This document shows positions 8,089 to 16,488 of a stretch of DNA of 38,325 nucleotides, one piece after another. Positions within the stretch are counted from its first letter, which is position 1. Each line of letters starts with the position of its first letter. The notes below the pieces were generated by a model, which was not told the origin of the DNA, made no database searches, and saw nothing but the letters and a program-made list of their open reading frames with translations. Origin of the DNA: Candidatus Binatia bacterium (GTDB lineage Bacteria; Desulfobacterota; Binatia; Bin18); NCBI GenBank assembly GCA_022824615.1, contig JAJDZM010000123.1:1-38325 (forward strand). The letters are read 5' to 3'. Position numbers and translations under genes: made by a program.

Positions 8089-8577
8089 ATGGATTTCGTG
8101 ACCTTCTTTGCCTTGGCTATTCCGTTGGTCGTGATCGCGATTATGGTCATTGCCCATCCCAGTCCGGTCTATAGTGCCCTCTTTCTGGTCCTGACCCTTT
8201 TTCTGCTGGCGGTCTATTTTCTGTTTCTGGACGCTCATATGGTCGCCGCGCTCCAGATCATTGTGTACGCCGGGGCGATCATGGTCCTGTTTTTATTTGT
8301 GATTATGCTGCTCAATTTGCAGAGCGACACCCAGCCGACACCGCGCCACGGCCTGGGCCGGGCGGCCATTATTGGCGGCGTCATCCTGGTGGCGGAACTG
8401 GGTCTGCTGCTGCAACGCTCCTCGTCCGAGCAGGCCGAGAGCGCCCTGCCCGAGAACTTCGGGACGGTCGAAGCCCTGGGGAGTCAGCTCTTCACCACGT
8501 ATCTGCTGCCTTTTGAAATCACCGGCATCCTCCTGTTGGTCGCGGTTGTCGGGGCAGTGGTCTTGGCAAAACGATAG
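8089..8577 (+). CDS. nuoJ: NADH-quinone oxidoreductase subunit J
   Basis: NuoJ is a five-helix membrane subunit next to NuoK; its third helix changes between alpha and pi forms in known structures. The 162-residue product has the expected helices and the conserved stretch LQIIVYAGAIMVLFLFVIML. The start MDFVTFFALA at 8089 was taken because the family begins there and nuoH ends 5 bp upstream; an upstream in-frame ATG would overlap nuoH by about 70 bp. After its stop come an 8-bp family A arm and a family B repeat before nuoK. Confidence 0.95.
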   Translation: MDFVTFFALAIPLVVIAIMVIAHPSPVYSALFLVLTLFLLAVYFLFLDAHMVAALQIIVYAGAIMVLFLFVIMLLNLQSDTQPTPRHGLGRAAIIGGVILVAELGLLLQRSSSEQAESALPENFGTVEALGSQLFTTYLLPFEITGILLLVAVVGAVVLAKR

Positions 8578-8685
8578 AAAGAGTAGATGTATGCGTCTGT
8601 TGAGTCCTTTGCGTCTGTTGAGTCCTCTGAGTCCGACCCAACAGACGCAACACACCCAACACACCCCATAGACCCAATACTCTTT
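8578..8685. repeat. Family B array framed by family A ends, between nuoJ and nuoK
   Basis: The array at 8591-8677 has about ten 9-bp units (ATGCGTCTG, TTGAGTCCT, TTGCGTCTG, TTGAGTCCT, CTGAGTCC, then GACCCAA, CAGACGCAA, CACACCCAA, CACACCCCA, TAGACCCAA). It is flanked by perfect 8-bp inverted ends AAAGAGTA (8578-8585) and TACTCTTT (8678-8685), the outermost bases of family A elements. The structure looks like a family A palindrome whose centre has been replaced by, or expanded into, a family B array. Confidence 0.75.
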
Positions 8686-8704
8686 GAGGGCGACCGAGCG
8701 CACT

Positions 8705-9007
8705 ATGGTTCCAATCAGTTATCACCTCATTCTGAGCGGCATCCTGTTCACCATCGGCGTGACCGGTGTTCTCTTGCGCCGCAATATCATTATTATTTTC
8801 ATGGCGATTGAACTTATGCTGAATGCCGTCAACCTGTCTTTTGTGGCCCTGGCCCGGCATTTCGGCAATATGGACGGACAGATCATCGTGTTCTTTGTCA
8901 TGTCGGTGGCGGCGGCAGAGGTTGCGGTTGGGCTGGCTATTATCCTGCTCGTTTTCCGTGGCCGGGAGACGGTCAATGCAGACGAACTCAACCTGATGCG
9001 ATGGTAA
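8705..9007 (+). CDS. nuoK: NADH-quinone oxidoreductase subunit K
   Basis: NuoK is an MrpC-like proton-channel subunit. The 100-residue product has three membrane helices and the two essential membrane glutamates E36 ([16 protein letters not shown]) and E72 ([12 protein letters not shown]). The start [12 protein letters not shown] matches the family; an ATG 21 bp upstream is in frame but less likely. It is separated from nuoJ by the repeat at 8578-8685 and from nuoL by a family C repeat. Confidence 0.96.
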   Translation: MVPISYHLILSGILFTIGVTGVLLRRNIIIIFMAIELMLNAVNLSFVALARHFGNMDGQIIVFFVMSVAAAEVAVGLAIILLVFRGRETVNADELNLMRW

Positions 9008-9030
9008 AGCATATGACACAATTACCGAGT

Positions 9031-9098
9031 TGTAGGGGCAGGCCCCTGTGCCTGTCCTCATTCGACATCACGGGCAACCACAGGGGGTTGCCCCTACA
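9031..9098. repeat. Family C inverted repeat (GTAGGGGCAGGCC type) between nuoK and nuoL
   Basis: TGTAGGGGCA (9031-9040) and TGCCCCTACA (9089-9098) are perfect 10-bp inverted ends. Inside are AGGCCCCTGTG and CACAGGGGG, which also pair, so the unit folds as a long hairpin. It has the look of small interspersed repeats seen between genes in many environmental genomes. It supplies an extra in-frame stretch before nuoL that is probably not translated. Confidence 0.75.
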
Positions 9099-9122
9099 TC
9101 GGCGGGGATTGGTGCTGTAGAG

Positions 9123-11033
9123 ATGGAACATCCGCACGCGGCTGAAGTCGTCGTCCAGGCGGTCTCGTACCTGCGCTATATTGTCCTCTTTCCTCTGCTC
9201 GGAGTGGTGTTCAACCTCTTCTTGGGGCCACGCTATGGCCGACAGGTCGTGAACTGGGTTTCGCCGGGTATGGTCTTCCTGGCTTTTTGTTTTGCGTTTG
9301 CGGCCTTTGTCCAACTGCCGGACGGCGGCGCCCTGGTCGATAGTGTCTACCCCTGGATTTACTCAGGCGCCCTACAGGTTGATATTGCGCTGCGGGTTGA
9401 TCCCTTGTCCGGCACCATGATCATGGTCATCACCGGTGTCGGTTTTCTCATCCACGTCTATTCCGTCGGCTATATGGCCCACGACGAGGATGTGGTGCGC
9501 TATTTTGCCTATCTCAACCTCTTCACCACTGCCATGCTGCTGCTGGTGCTGGGCGATAACATCCTGCTGCTCTTCGTCGGCTGGGAAGGCGTCGGGCTGT
9601 GTTCCTATTTGCTCATCGGCTTCTGGTATACCGACGACGAAAAGGCCAGTGCCGGGAAAAAGGCGTTTATCGTCAATCGGATCGGTGATGCCGGTTTTCT
9701 GCTGGGCCTGTTTCTGTTGTTCTGGAGCCTGGGCGCCCACGGCGTCTGGACGCTGTCGTTCAACGAAATCGCGGCGCACGCCTCGGTGTTGCCGGTGACG
9801 ACGGTCACGCTGATCTGCCTGCTCTTCTTTGTCGGTGCGGCCGGCAAGTCTGCCCAAATTCCGCTCTATGTCTGGCTGCCGGATGCCATGGCCGGCCCCA
9901 CCCCGGTGAGCGCGCTCATTCACGCCGCGACCATGGTGACGGCCGGCATCTATCTGATCGCACGGATGCATTTCCTGTATTCCCTGTCCCACACCGCACT
10001 AGCCGTTGTGGCCGTGGTCGGAGCCGTTACTGCCCTGTTTGCCGCCACGATCGCCCTGGTACAGACCGATATTAAAAAGGTCCTGGCCTACTCAACAGTC
10101 AGTCAGTTGGGCTATATGTTTCTGGGGCTGGGGGTGGGCGCGTATGCGGCTGGCGTGTTCCATGTCATGACCCACGCCTTCTTCAAGGCCCTGCTTTTTC
10201 TTGGTGCCGGCAGTGTCATCCACGGCATGAGTGAAGAGCAGGACATCCGTAAGATGGGCGGGCTGAAAAGTAAGATGCCGACCACCTACGGGACGTTTGC
10301 CGTCGGCTGTCTGGCCATTGCCGGGTTTCCGTTCCTATCCGGTTTTTTCAGTAAAGACCTCATCCTGGAACACGCCTTTGGGAGTCCACACGGCTCTCCC
10401 CTGCTGTGGCTGATTGGTACCCTGGGGGCGGGCCTGACCGCCTTCTACATGTTTCGGTTACTCTTCGTCACGTTCTGGGGAGAAAACCGCTCCGACCCTG
10501 AGGTCGCCCGGCATATTCATGAATCGCCCCAGGTCATGACCGTGCCCCTGGTGGTGCTTGCCATCCTGTCTTTGGTCGGCGGCTATTTTACCCTGCCCGA
10601 ACTGCTCAGCCCGCTCTACGGCCATGCCCATCCGCATGTGTCGCTCCTGGTGAAATATCTGCCGACCCTACTTGGCCTGGGAGGTATCGGGCTGGCGTAT
10701 CGGCTGTATGTGCAAGACCCCCCTTTTGTCCCTGGTAGAGGAGGGGCCGACCGCCTCAGCCGGCAGTTCGCTGGCCTGCATCGATTGCTGCTGAATAAAT
10801 ACTATGTTGATGAGTTGTACGAAGCGGCGATTGTCCGGCCTCTGCTGGCTGCTTCGGACTGGCTGTGGAAGGTGTGGGATACGGTCGTTATTGACGGCCT
10901 GGTCAACGGCACGGCCCAGGTGATTCAGGCCAACGGCTCGGTCTTGCGTTTCTGGCAAACCGGTAATGTCCAGACCTACGCCCTGTCGTTCTGTTGCGGA
11001 GCGATCGTTATTCTGGGGTATTATCTGTGGTAA
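9123..11033 (+). CDS. nuoL: NADH-quinone oxidoreductase subunit L
   Basis: NuoL is the most distal antiporter-like proton pump of complex I and carries the long lateral helix. The 636 residues include LFVGWEGVGLCSYLLIGFW, whose Glu lies in TM5, and AGKSAQIPLYVWLPDAMAGP with PVSALIHAATMVTAGIYLIA, which hold the lysine and histidines of the proton path. The start MEHPHAAEVV at 9123 was preferred: the frame is open 25 codons further, but those codons come from the family C repeat. The C-terminal end (VIDGLVNGTAQVIQANG) matches the lateral-helix anchor. The stop overlaps the likely nuoM start. Confidence 0.96.
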   Translation: MEHPHAAEVVVQAVSYLRYIVLFPLLGVVFNLFLGPRYGRQVVNWVSPGMVFLAFCFAFAAFVQLPDGGALVDSVYPWIYSGALQVDIALRVDPLSGTMIMVITGVGFLIHVYSVGYMAHDEDVVRYFAYLNLFTTAMLLLVLGDNILLLFVGWEGVGLCSYLLIGFWYTDDEKASAGKKAFIVNRIGDAGFLLGLFLLFWSLGAHGVWTLSFNEIAAHASVLPVTTVTLICLLFFVGAAGKSAQIPLYVWLPDAMAGPTPVSALIHAATMVTAGIYLIARMHFLYSLSHTALAVVAVVGAVTALFAATIALVQTDIKKVLAYSTVSQLGYMFLGLGVGAYAAGVFHVMTHAFFKALLFLGAGSVIHGMSEEQDIRKMGGLKSKMPTTYGTFAVGCLAIAGFPFLSGFFSKDLILEHAFGSPHGSPLLWLIGTLGAGLTAFYMFRLLFVTFWGENRSDPEVARHIHESPQVMTVPLVVLAILSLVGGYFTLPELLSPLYGHAHPHVSLLVKYLPTLLGLGGIGLAYRLYVQDPPFVPGRGGADRLSRQFAGLHRLLLNKYYVDELYEAAIVRPLLAASDWLWKVWDTVVIDGLVNGTAQVIQANGSVLRFWQTGNVQTYALSFCCGAIVILGYYLW

Positions 11034-12613
11034 GCCTCATTGTTTTCATTCCGCTGCTGACGGCGTTCTTCCTGTTGGCCCTCAATAAGAATGCGGTGGA
11101 GTTGGTCCGTCGAACCGCCTTTGGCGCGTCGCTGCTCACGTTCTTCATCTCGCTCGGCCTGTTCACCGGCTTTGATAGTGAGACCGCCGCGTTTCAATTC
11201 GTTGAGCGCTATGCCTGGATTAGCGAATTCGGGATCGAATACTATGTTGGTGTCGATGGCATCAGCCTGTTCCTCGTCCTGCTGACGACGTTTCTTTCGC
11301 CGCTGGTGATTCTGTCCACCTGGAGCAGCGTTGAACATCGGGTCAGGGAGTATCTCTTTTTCTTTCTCATCCTGGAAACCGGCATGATCGGGACCTTTGT
11401 CGCGGTTGATGTCTTTCTCTTCTACGTCTTCTGGGAAGTCATGCTGATTCCCATGTACTTCTTGATTGGCGTCTGGGGTGGCGAACGGCGCATTTACGCC
11501 GCGCTCAAATTCCTGCTCTACACCATGGTCGGCAGTCTCTTGATGCTGGTGGCCATCCTGTATCTCGCCTATCTGCATAATACTCAGCACGGTACGCTCA
11601 CTTTTGACCTGCTGCGTCTGTACACCCTTGAGATTCCGGTCAGCGCCCAAATGTGGTTGTTCGCCGCATTTGCGCTCTCCTTTGCCATCAAGGTTCCGCT
11701 CTTCCCCTTTCATACCTGGCTGCCGGACGCGCACGTCGAAGCCCCGACCGGGGGGTCCGTCATCCTGGCCGGCGTGCTCCTCAAAATGGGCACCTATGGC
11801 TTTCTGCGTTTTGCCTTGCCGCTTTTCCCCGATGCCGCCCATGCCGCGGTGCCGCTGATTATGGCGCTCTCAGTGGTTGGTATCGTGTATGGAGCGCTGG
11901 TGGCTCTGGTGCAGCCGGATATGAAAAAGTTGGTTGCCTACTCGTCCGTCAGCCACCTCGGCTTTGTCATGCTGGGGTTGTTTGCGTTCAACATACAGGG
12001 GATCGAAGGCGCGCTGTATCAGATGCTCGGCCATGGCCTCTCAACCGGGGCTCTCTTCCTGTTGGTCGGCGTGGTGTATGAGCGCCGCCATACGCGGCTT
12101 ATCAGCGAGTATGGCGGCTTATGGAAACAACTGCCGCTCTTTGCCTCGGTCTTTCTGATTACCATGCTGTCTTCGATAGGCCTGCCGGGCTTGAACGGAT
12201 TTGTTGGGGAGTTCCTCATCCTCTTGGGGACCTTTCAGGCGAACACGCTGGTCGGTGCGATAGCGGTTTCCGGCGTTGTTCTGGGTGCCGTCTATATGCT
12301 GCGTCTGTATCAGCGGGTTGTTTTCGGACCGCTGACGCAGCCGGAGAACGCCAAGCTGACCGACCTGTCCCGCCGCGAGCTAGCCATATTCGTTCCGTTG
12401 ATCGCCCTGATGTTGCTGATGGGCCTCTACCCCAAGCCCTTCCTCAGCCGGATGGAAAAGTCGGTGGAAGCCACCTTGGCGCGGATTCATCAAACCGCCG
12501 ATAATAAGTCGGTAGAGTCGGTAGAGTCCATTGGGTCAGTTGAGTCATTGGGTCGGTTGAGTCTTGACCCAACGGACCCCAAAGACCCAATAGACCTAAA
12601 AGGGGCGAGTTGA
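11027..12613 (+). CDS. nuoM: NADH-quinone oxidoreductase subunit M
   Basis: NuoM is the central antiporter-like proton pump. The 528 residues contain FYVFWEVMLIPMYFLIG (TM5 glutamate), PLFPFHTWLPDAHVEAPTGG and the following SVILAGVLLKMGTYG. GTG at 11027 was chosen as start: GGGGT lies about 8 bp upstream, and it overlaps the nuoL stop in the usual coupled fashion. A TTG at 10994 is the alternative. The last roughly 35 residues are not family sequence. They are Ser-Val-Glu, Ile-Gly-Ser and Asp-Pro-Thr triplets encoded by a family B repeat that has extended the C terminus. Confidence 0.95.
   Translation: MVSLIVFIPLLTAFFLLALNKNAVELVRRTAFGASLLTFFISLGLFTGFDSETAAFQFVERYAWISEFGIEYYVGVDGISLFLVLLTTFLSPLVILSTWSSVEHRVREYLFFFLILETGMIGTFVAVDVFLFYVFWEVMLIPMYFLIGVWGGERRIYAALKFLLYTMVGSLLMLVAILYLAYLHNTQHGTLTFDLLRLYTLEIPVSAQMWLFAAFALSFAIKVPLFPFHTWLPDAHVEAPTGGSVILAGVLLKMGTYGFLRFALPLFPDAAHAAVPLIMALSVVGIVYGALVALVQPDMKKLVAYSSVSHLGFVMLGLFAFNIQGIEGALYQMLGHGLSTGALFLLVGVVYERRHTRLISEYGGLWKQLPLFASVFLITMLSSIGLPGLNGFVGEFLILLGTFQANTLVGAIAVSGVVLGAVYMLRLYQRVVFGPLTQPENAKLTDLSRRELAIFVPLIALMLLMGLYPKPFLSRMEKSVEATLARIHQTADNKSVESVESIGSVESLGRLSLDPTDPKDPIDLKGAS
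12513..12599. repeat. Family B repeat array at the nuoM/nuoN junction
   Basis: Ten units (TAGAGTCGG, TAGAGTCCA, TTGGGTCAG, TTGAGTCAT, TGGGTCGG, TTGAGTCTT, then GACCCAA, CGGACCCCA, AAGACCCAA, TAGACCTAA) run through the last codons of nuoM. Left units TTGGGTC complement right units GACCCAA, so a long stem can form just before nuoN. Confidence 0.85.
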
Positions 12614-12615
12614 GT

Positions 12616-14067
12616 ATGGACATGACACTCCCCGCCGTTAATTGGCTTTCGGTCCTGCCGACCCTGCTCCTGTCCGCGACCGGTATGCTGGCCCTGTTCT
12701 GGGACATCTGGATCAAAGACGATGAGCGTTCTTTGCTCGGCTGGCTGAGCCTGACGGGCATTGTTGTCACGGCGCTGTGCTCCTGGTTGTTGTGGGGCCA
12801 TAACGATGTTGAGTCGTTCAGCGGCATGTTCGCCCTCGATGCGTATGCCATGTTCTTTAATCTTGTCTTTTGTTTGGTCGCGGGTCTGACGGTGTTGATG
12901 TCTCTGAGCTATCTCGAAACCGCAGAGATTCGGCACGGAGAGTATTACGCCCTCATTCTCTTTGCCACGGTCGGCATGACGGTCATGGCTGCCGCCACCG
13001 ACCTCATTTTTATCTTTCTGGGTCTGGAAACCATGTCGATTGCCGTATACGTCCTGGCCGGGATCTGGCGGCAACATCTCACCTCGCATGAAGCGGCGCT
13101 CAAATATTTTCTCCTCGGGGCGTTTGCGAGCGGATTCCTACTATATGGCATTGCCCTGATTTATGGGGCGACGGGCAGCGTGCAGCTCGGACCCATTGCC
13201 GAACACGTCGGCACCCAGGGCTCTTCGCCCTTGCTGTTGATTGGCATGGGCCTCTTGATCGTCGGTTTCGGGTTTAAGGTGGCCGCTGTCCCGTTCCACG
13301 TCTGGACCCCGGATGTGTACCAGGGCTCACCCACAACCGTCACCGCTTTTATGGCGGTAGGGGTCAAGGCCGCCGCCTTTGCCGCCTTTGCCCGGATATT
13401 CCTGCACACCTTGGGCGCGGTCCATGCGGATTGGCAGGGTATTCTGTGGGTCGTAGCCGCCCTTACCATGACGGTGGGAAATATCACCGCGCTTGTTCAG
13501 CACAACATCAAACGCATGCTGGCCTATTCAAGCATTGCTCATGCCGGCTATCTCCTGGTCGCCATGGTGGCCGGTAAGGACTTGGGCGGCGCGGCGCTGC
13601 TGTACTACCTGGTGGCCTATGGGCTGATGAATCTGGGCGCGTTCGGAGTGATGGTCGCTGTTGGGCGCAGGGGTGAGCCGCATGAAGAGCTTGACGATTA
13701 TGCCGGCCTCGGGTTTCGTTATCCGGCCCTGGGGATGGCCATGACCGTGTTCATGCTGTCTCTTACGGGGGTTCCGCCGCTGGTCGGGTTCACCGGCAAG
13801 TTCTATATTTTCAGCGCCGCGGTGCAGGCCGGCTATATCTGGCTCGCGGTCATCGGCGTGCTGAATAGCGTGGTGTCCGCCTATTACTATATTCGCGTCG
13901 TCGTCAATATGTATATGCGTGAGGGCGAGGCTATTGTCGCATTACCCTCCCTCCGTTCCGCGTTAGGGGTGGCCATCCTGATAGCCGCAATCGGCACGGT
14001 GCTGATGGGTGTCTTCCCGTCCGCGTCCATGTCTTTGGCCGGAGCGTCGTTTTTGTCGTTAGGATGA
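12616..14067 (+). CDS. nuoN: NADH-quinone oxidoreductase subunit N
   Basis: NuoN is the antiporter-like proton pump nearest to NuoK. The 483 residues contain FLGLETMSIAVYVLAG (TM5 glutamate), AAVPFHVWTPDVYQGSP and TTVTAFMAVGVKAAAFAAFAR, with the channel lysine, plus about 14 membrane helices, all normal for the family. ATG at 12616 was chosen; AGGGGCGAG lies about 8-15 bp upstream and the nuoM stop is 2 bp away. It closes the nuo cluster. The gap to cobS is short (73 bp), so readthrough into cobS is possible. Confidence 0.96.
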   Translation: MDMTLPAVNWLSVLPTLLLSATGMLALFWDIWIKDDERSLLGWLSLTGIVVTALCSWLLWGHNDVESFSGMFALDAYAMFFNLVFCLVAGLTVLMSLSYLETAEIRHGEYYALILFATVGMTVMAAATDLIFIFLGLETMSIAVYVLAGIWRQHLTSHEAALKYFLLGAFASGFLLYGIALIYGATGSVQLGPIAEHVGTQGSSPLLLIGMGLLIVGFGFKVAAVPFHVWTPDVYQGSPTTVTAFMAVGVKAAAFAAFARIFLHTLGAVHADWQGILWVVAALTMTVGNITALVQHNIKRMLAYSSIAHAGYLLVAMVAGKDLGGAALLYYLVAYGLMNLGAFGVMVAVGRRGEPHEELDDYAGLGFRYPALGMAMTVFMLSLTGVPPLVGFTGKFYIFSAAVQAGYIWLAVIGVLNSVVSAYYYIRVVVNMYMREGEAIVALPSLRSALGVAILIAAIGTVLMGVFPSASMSLAGASFLSLG

Positions 14068-14140
14068 GGCCAGCCGCATCCGTAGCCGCTTTGCAGGCTT
14101 GCGGCAACTCTGGCCGTTTGCGCGCCGGCGGGGAAGTGGT

Positions 14141-14902
14141 ATGCGAGCCAGGATGCTGACCGACTTCCTGACGGCTTTACACTTTCTCACCATCATCCGG
14201 ACGAAAAGAGAACTATCTTTTGATGCAATGGCTTGTCGGCGGTCCGCAGTCTTTTTCCCGCTGATTGGGCTTCTTATCGGTGCATTGGTCTGGGGGGTAG
14301 ACTACTTGCTCCGGCCCGTACTCCCAACGACACTACTGAGCATCCTTCTCGTTGGGTTGCTGGCCGTGGTGAGTCGAGGAGTTCATCTTGATGGGGTGGT
14401 GAAGAGCGCAGACGCGCTGTTTGGTGGCTCGGACCCAGCGCGGGGAACCTCTGCGCGTGGACTGCTTGGCGTCCTGGCCCTTTTTGTTATTCTGGTATGC
14501 AAAGTCCGCGCCTTGGATCTGTTGCTCGGCGGCTATCGAGACATCGCTCTCTTGCTCGGACCTATGCTGGGTCGGTGGGCGTGCGTGGTGATGGCCTATA
14601 GCTCCCGTCCTGCTCGGGACGAGGGGCCAGGCACGACATTTGTGCATGGTGTCCAGTTCAATGAGTTTGCCCTCGCCAGCCTCATCGCTCTGGGAGTCTT
14701 GTTCACGCTGATTGAAATTGCTGGGATTGCGCTGGTTCTGCCCCTGGGCGGACTGATCATCGGCTTTACGCTATTCTGCAATCGTCGCCTGGGCGGCGTC
14801 GCCGGAGACCACTGGGGGGCGATGGCGGAACTCGTCGAGACCGCCGCCTTCTGCCTCTTCGTCCTCCTCGCCAGAGGGGGGACGACCGCTGCCCCCGTGT
14901 AG
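14141..14902 (+). CDS. cobS: Adenosylcobinamide-GDP ribazoletransferase (cobalamin synthase)
   Basis: CobS joins adenosylcobinamide-GDP to alpha-ribazole (or its phosphate) at the membrane, the last assembly step of vitamin B12. The 253-residue hydrophobic protein shows the family motifs SAVFFPLIGLLIGALVWG, GVHLDGVVKSADALFGG (the acidic metal-binding stretch), MLGRWACVVMAY and RRLGGVAGDHWGAMAELVE. The start at 14141 was chosen for GGGGAAG 5 bp upstream; ATG at 14153 is also possible. No other cobalamin gene and no cobalamin riboswitch is seen nearby, so it may serve salvage or belong to a scattered pathway. Confidence 0.92.
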   Translation: MRARMLTDFLTALHFLTIIRTKRELSFDAMACRRSAVFFPLIGLLIGALVWGVDYLLRPVLPTTLLSILLVGLLAVVSRGVHLDGVVKSADALFGGSDPARGTSARGLLGVLALFVILVCKVRALDLLLGGYRDIALLLGPMLGRWACVVMAYSSRPARDEGPGTTFVHGVQFNEFALASLIALGVLFTLIEIAGIALVLPLGGLIIGFTLFCNRRLGGVAGDHWGAMAELVETAAFCLFVLLARGGTTAAPV

Positions 14903-14925
14903 ATAACCGGGGCGATGATGAGGGC

Positions 14926-14954
14926 GGGGAAAGCCTCAACGCGACGCTTTCCCC
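14926..14954. terminator. Hairpin between convergent genes, possible bidirectional terminator
   Basis: GGGGAAAGC (14926-14934) and GCTTTCCCC (14946-14954) form a perfect 9-bp stem with an 11-nt loop. It lies between the stop of cobS (+) and the stop of the small protein gene (-). No T-run follows, so termination is inferred from placement. Confidence 0.5.
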
Positions 14955-14984
14955 ATCCGCTTATGTTGTCAGACCAGGGGGAGA

Positions 14985-15356
14985 TCAGATGTCGGCGCGG
15001 ACAGGAATCTCCGCGCTGAGAGCGACATCAACCAGGGCTTCGCCGTGCTGCGCATAGCGGAGCGTTTGCTCCTCTTTCCACGCCTTGAGCGCTTCACGCA
15101 TCCGGCCAGGATTGATGCCCAGCACGTCACAAATATTTTCAAAAGAGAAGAACCAGAGTCCATCGGTGGAAACAATCCACTCCTCGGCTTCCTGAAAGAG
15201 TCGCCGCTCGTGGGGTTTTTTTGCTAACAGATAGGTCTGGAAACAATGCACTGCATCCTCTAGCATAGCGAGCAGGAGTCGTTTTTCACCCTGTAAGGGT
15301 TTACGCCCGAGCAAGGTAAAGTATTGCTCCGGCAAGAGGGTGTCTGGTTCAAACAT
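14985..15356 (-). CDS. Small conserved protein of unknown function
   Basis: I do not recognise a named function. The 123-residue product (start MFEPDTLLPEQYF) is soluble and mostly helical by appearance. It has a central stretch AEEWIVSTDGLWFFSFENICDVL followed by GINPGRMREALKAWKEEQ, which resembles a small conserved family of environmental and deltaproteobacterial proteins. That second stretch looks like a helix-turn-helix-type pair, but this is only an impression. The start at 15356 has GAGGAGAGG just upstream on the minus strand; a start six codons earlier is possible. It is divergent from the LysR gene (117-bp gap), so that regulator may control it. Confidence 0.75.
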   Translation of the reverse strand: MFEPDTLLPEQYFTLLGRKPLQGEKRLLLAMLEDAVHCFQTYLLAKKPHERRLFQEAEEWIVSTDGLWFFSFENICDVLGINPGRMREALKAWKEEQTLRYAQHGEALVDVALSAEIPVRADI

Positions 15357-15473
15357 AGAGCCTCTCCTCCACAAAAAATTGATGGGTAATGGGGGTCGCG
15401 TGTAGAGGTGGAAAAATAGCGAAAATTCATCTATAAGTAAAGTGAAAAAATCTTCTTTCCATTATTAGTAATC

Positions 15474-16403
15474 ATGCATATTGAAACACTGAAGGTCTTT
15501 TGTGATCTGGCCGAGACAGGCAGCTTTTCGCTTGCCTCCTCAAAAAATTTCATTACCCAATCTGCGGTCAGTCAGCAGATTCGCGGTCTGGAGGAGCGCT
15601 ACGGCAGAGAACTGGTGGAACGCTCGAAAGGAAATGTGCGCCTGACACAGGCGGGTCAGGTCTTGTATGAGGCGGGCAAGGAGATTGTGCAGAAGTATCG
15701 TGAAATCGAAGACGGCATCCAGACCCTCTCACGCTCGGTTGCGGGCACGGTTCGGGTGGCCACGGTCTATAGTGTCGGGCTCTACGAGCTCTCTTCGCCG
15801 CTCAAGCGCTATCTACAGACATTTCCCGACGTCAATATCCACCTGGAGTATACCCGTGTCAATAAAATCTACGAAGATGTCAGTCGCGGTGATATTGATC
15901 TGGGTATTGTCGCCTATCCGAGTAAGCGGCCCCAGATTCGCCTCACCCCGTTCCGGGAGGACCGGCTGGTCCTGATTTGCGCCCCACAACATCGCTTTGC
16001 CTCACTCAAGCGTATCAACATCAAGAAGCTTGATGGCGAGCAGTTTATCGGTTTTGAACGGGATATTCCGACTCGTCGGGCGCTTGACCGTCTTTTCCGG
16101 CGGTACGGGATCAAAGTCCAATACATGATGGAAATGGATAATGTCGAAACGATCAAACGCGCGGTTGAAATAGGCGCGGGGATCGCCATTGTCCCCGAGC
16201 CCTCCGTTTCTCTTGAAGTCAAGAATGAGACCCTCAAGGTCGTCCAGTTTTCCGGCGAAGTCATCATGCGGCCACTTGGTCTTATTTCCAAACGGGGGCG
16301 TCGTTTTACCCAGGCGACCCAAAAGTTTATTGATTTCCTCAACGACAAGCCGGCCCAGCAGTCCCCAGAGTCCTCGGACCAGACTCTCCAAGCCATTGCG
16401 TAA
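15474..16403 (+). CDS. LysR-family transcriptional regulator
   Basis: The 309-residue protein has the N-terminal winged helix-turn-helix (about 1-60: IETLKVFCDLAETGSFS, ITQSAVSQQIRGLEERYG, LVERSKGNVRLTQAG). The periplasmic-binding-protein-like effector domain covers about 90-295 (GTVRVATVYSVGLYEL, GDIDLGIVAYPSKRP, AVEIGAGIAIVPEPSV), resembling the CysB/CbbR branch. LysR proteins usually control the divergent neighbour and themselves from the shared intergenic region; here that is the AT-rich 15357-15473, which contains ATTCATCTATAAGT but no operator I can call with confidence. The effector is unknown. Confidence 0.93.
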   Translation: MHIETLKVFCDLAETGSFSLASSKNFITQSAVSQQIRGLEERYGRELVERSKGNVRLTQAGQVLYEAGKEIVQKYREIEDGIQTLSRSVAGTVRVATVYSVGLYELSSPLKRYLQTFPDVNIHLEYTRVNKIYEDVSRGDIDLGIVAYPSKRPQIRLTPFREDRLVLICAPQHRFASLKRINIKKLDGEQFIGFERDIPTRRALDRLFRRYGIKVQYMMEMDNVETIKRAVEIGAGIAIVPEPSVSLEVKNETLKVVQFSGEVIMRPLGLISKRGRRFTQATQKFIDFLNDKPAQQSPESSDQTLQAIA

Positions 16404-16488
16404 GTGGTCGGGCGATGGACGGGATGCCCTCTCCGTTCTCCTCTTGATGGTCCGTACCCGGATAGGTCAATGCGTTGACATGCGGGAG

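Noticed and set aside
9372-9992. 206-codon minus-strand frame inside nuoL
   Set aside because: Antisense to conserved NuoL motifs, with a His/Gln-rich composition typical of a shadow frame.
11021-11842. 273-codon minus-strand frame inside nuoM
   Set aside because: Charged, low-complexity translation opposite a membrane protein; a shadow of nuoM.
15357-15473. LysR operator in the divergent intergenic region
   Set aside because: ATTCATCTATAAGT and nearby AT-rich stretches are weakly symmetric, too poor to call a T-N11-A site.
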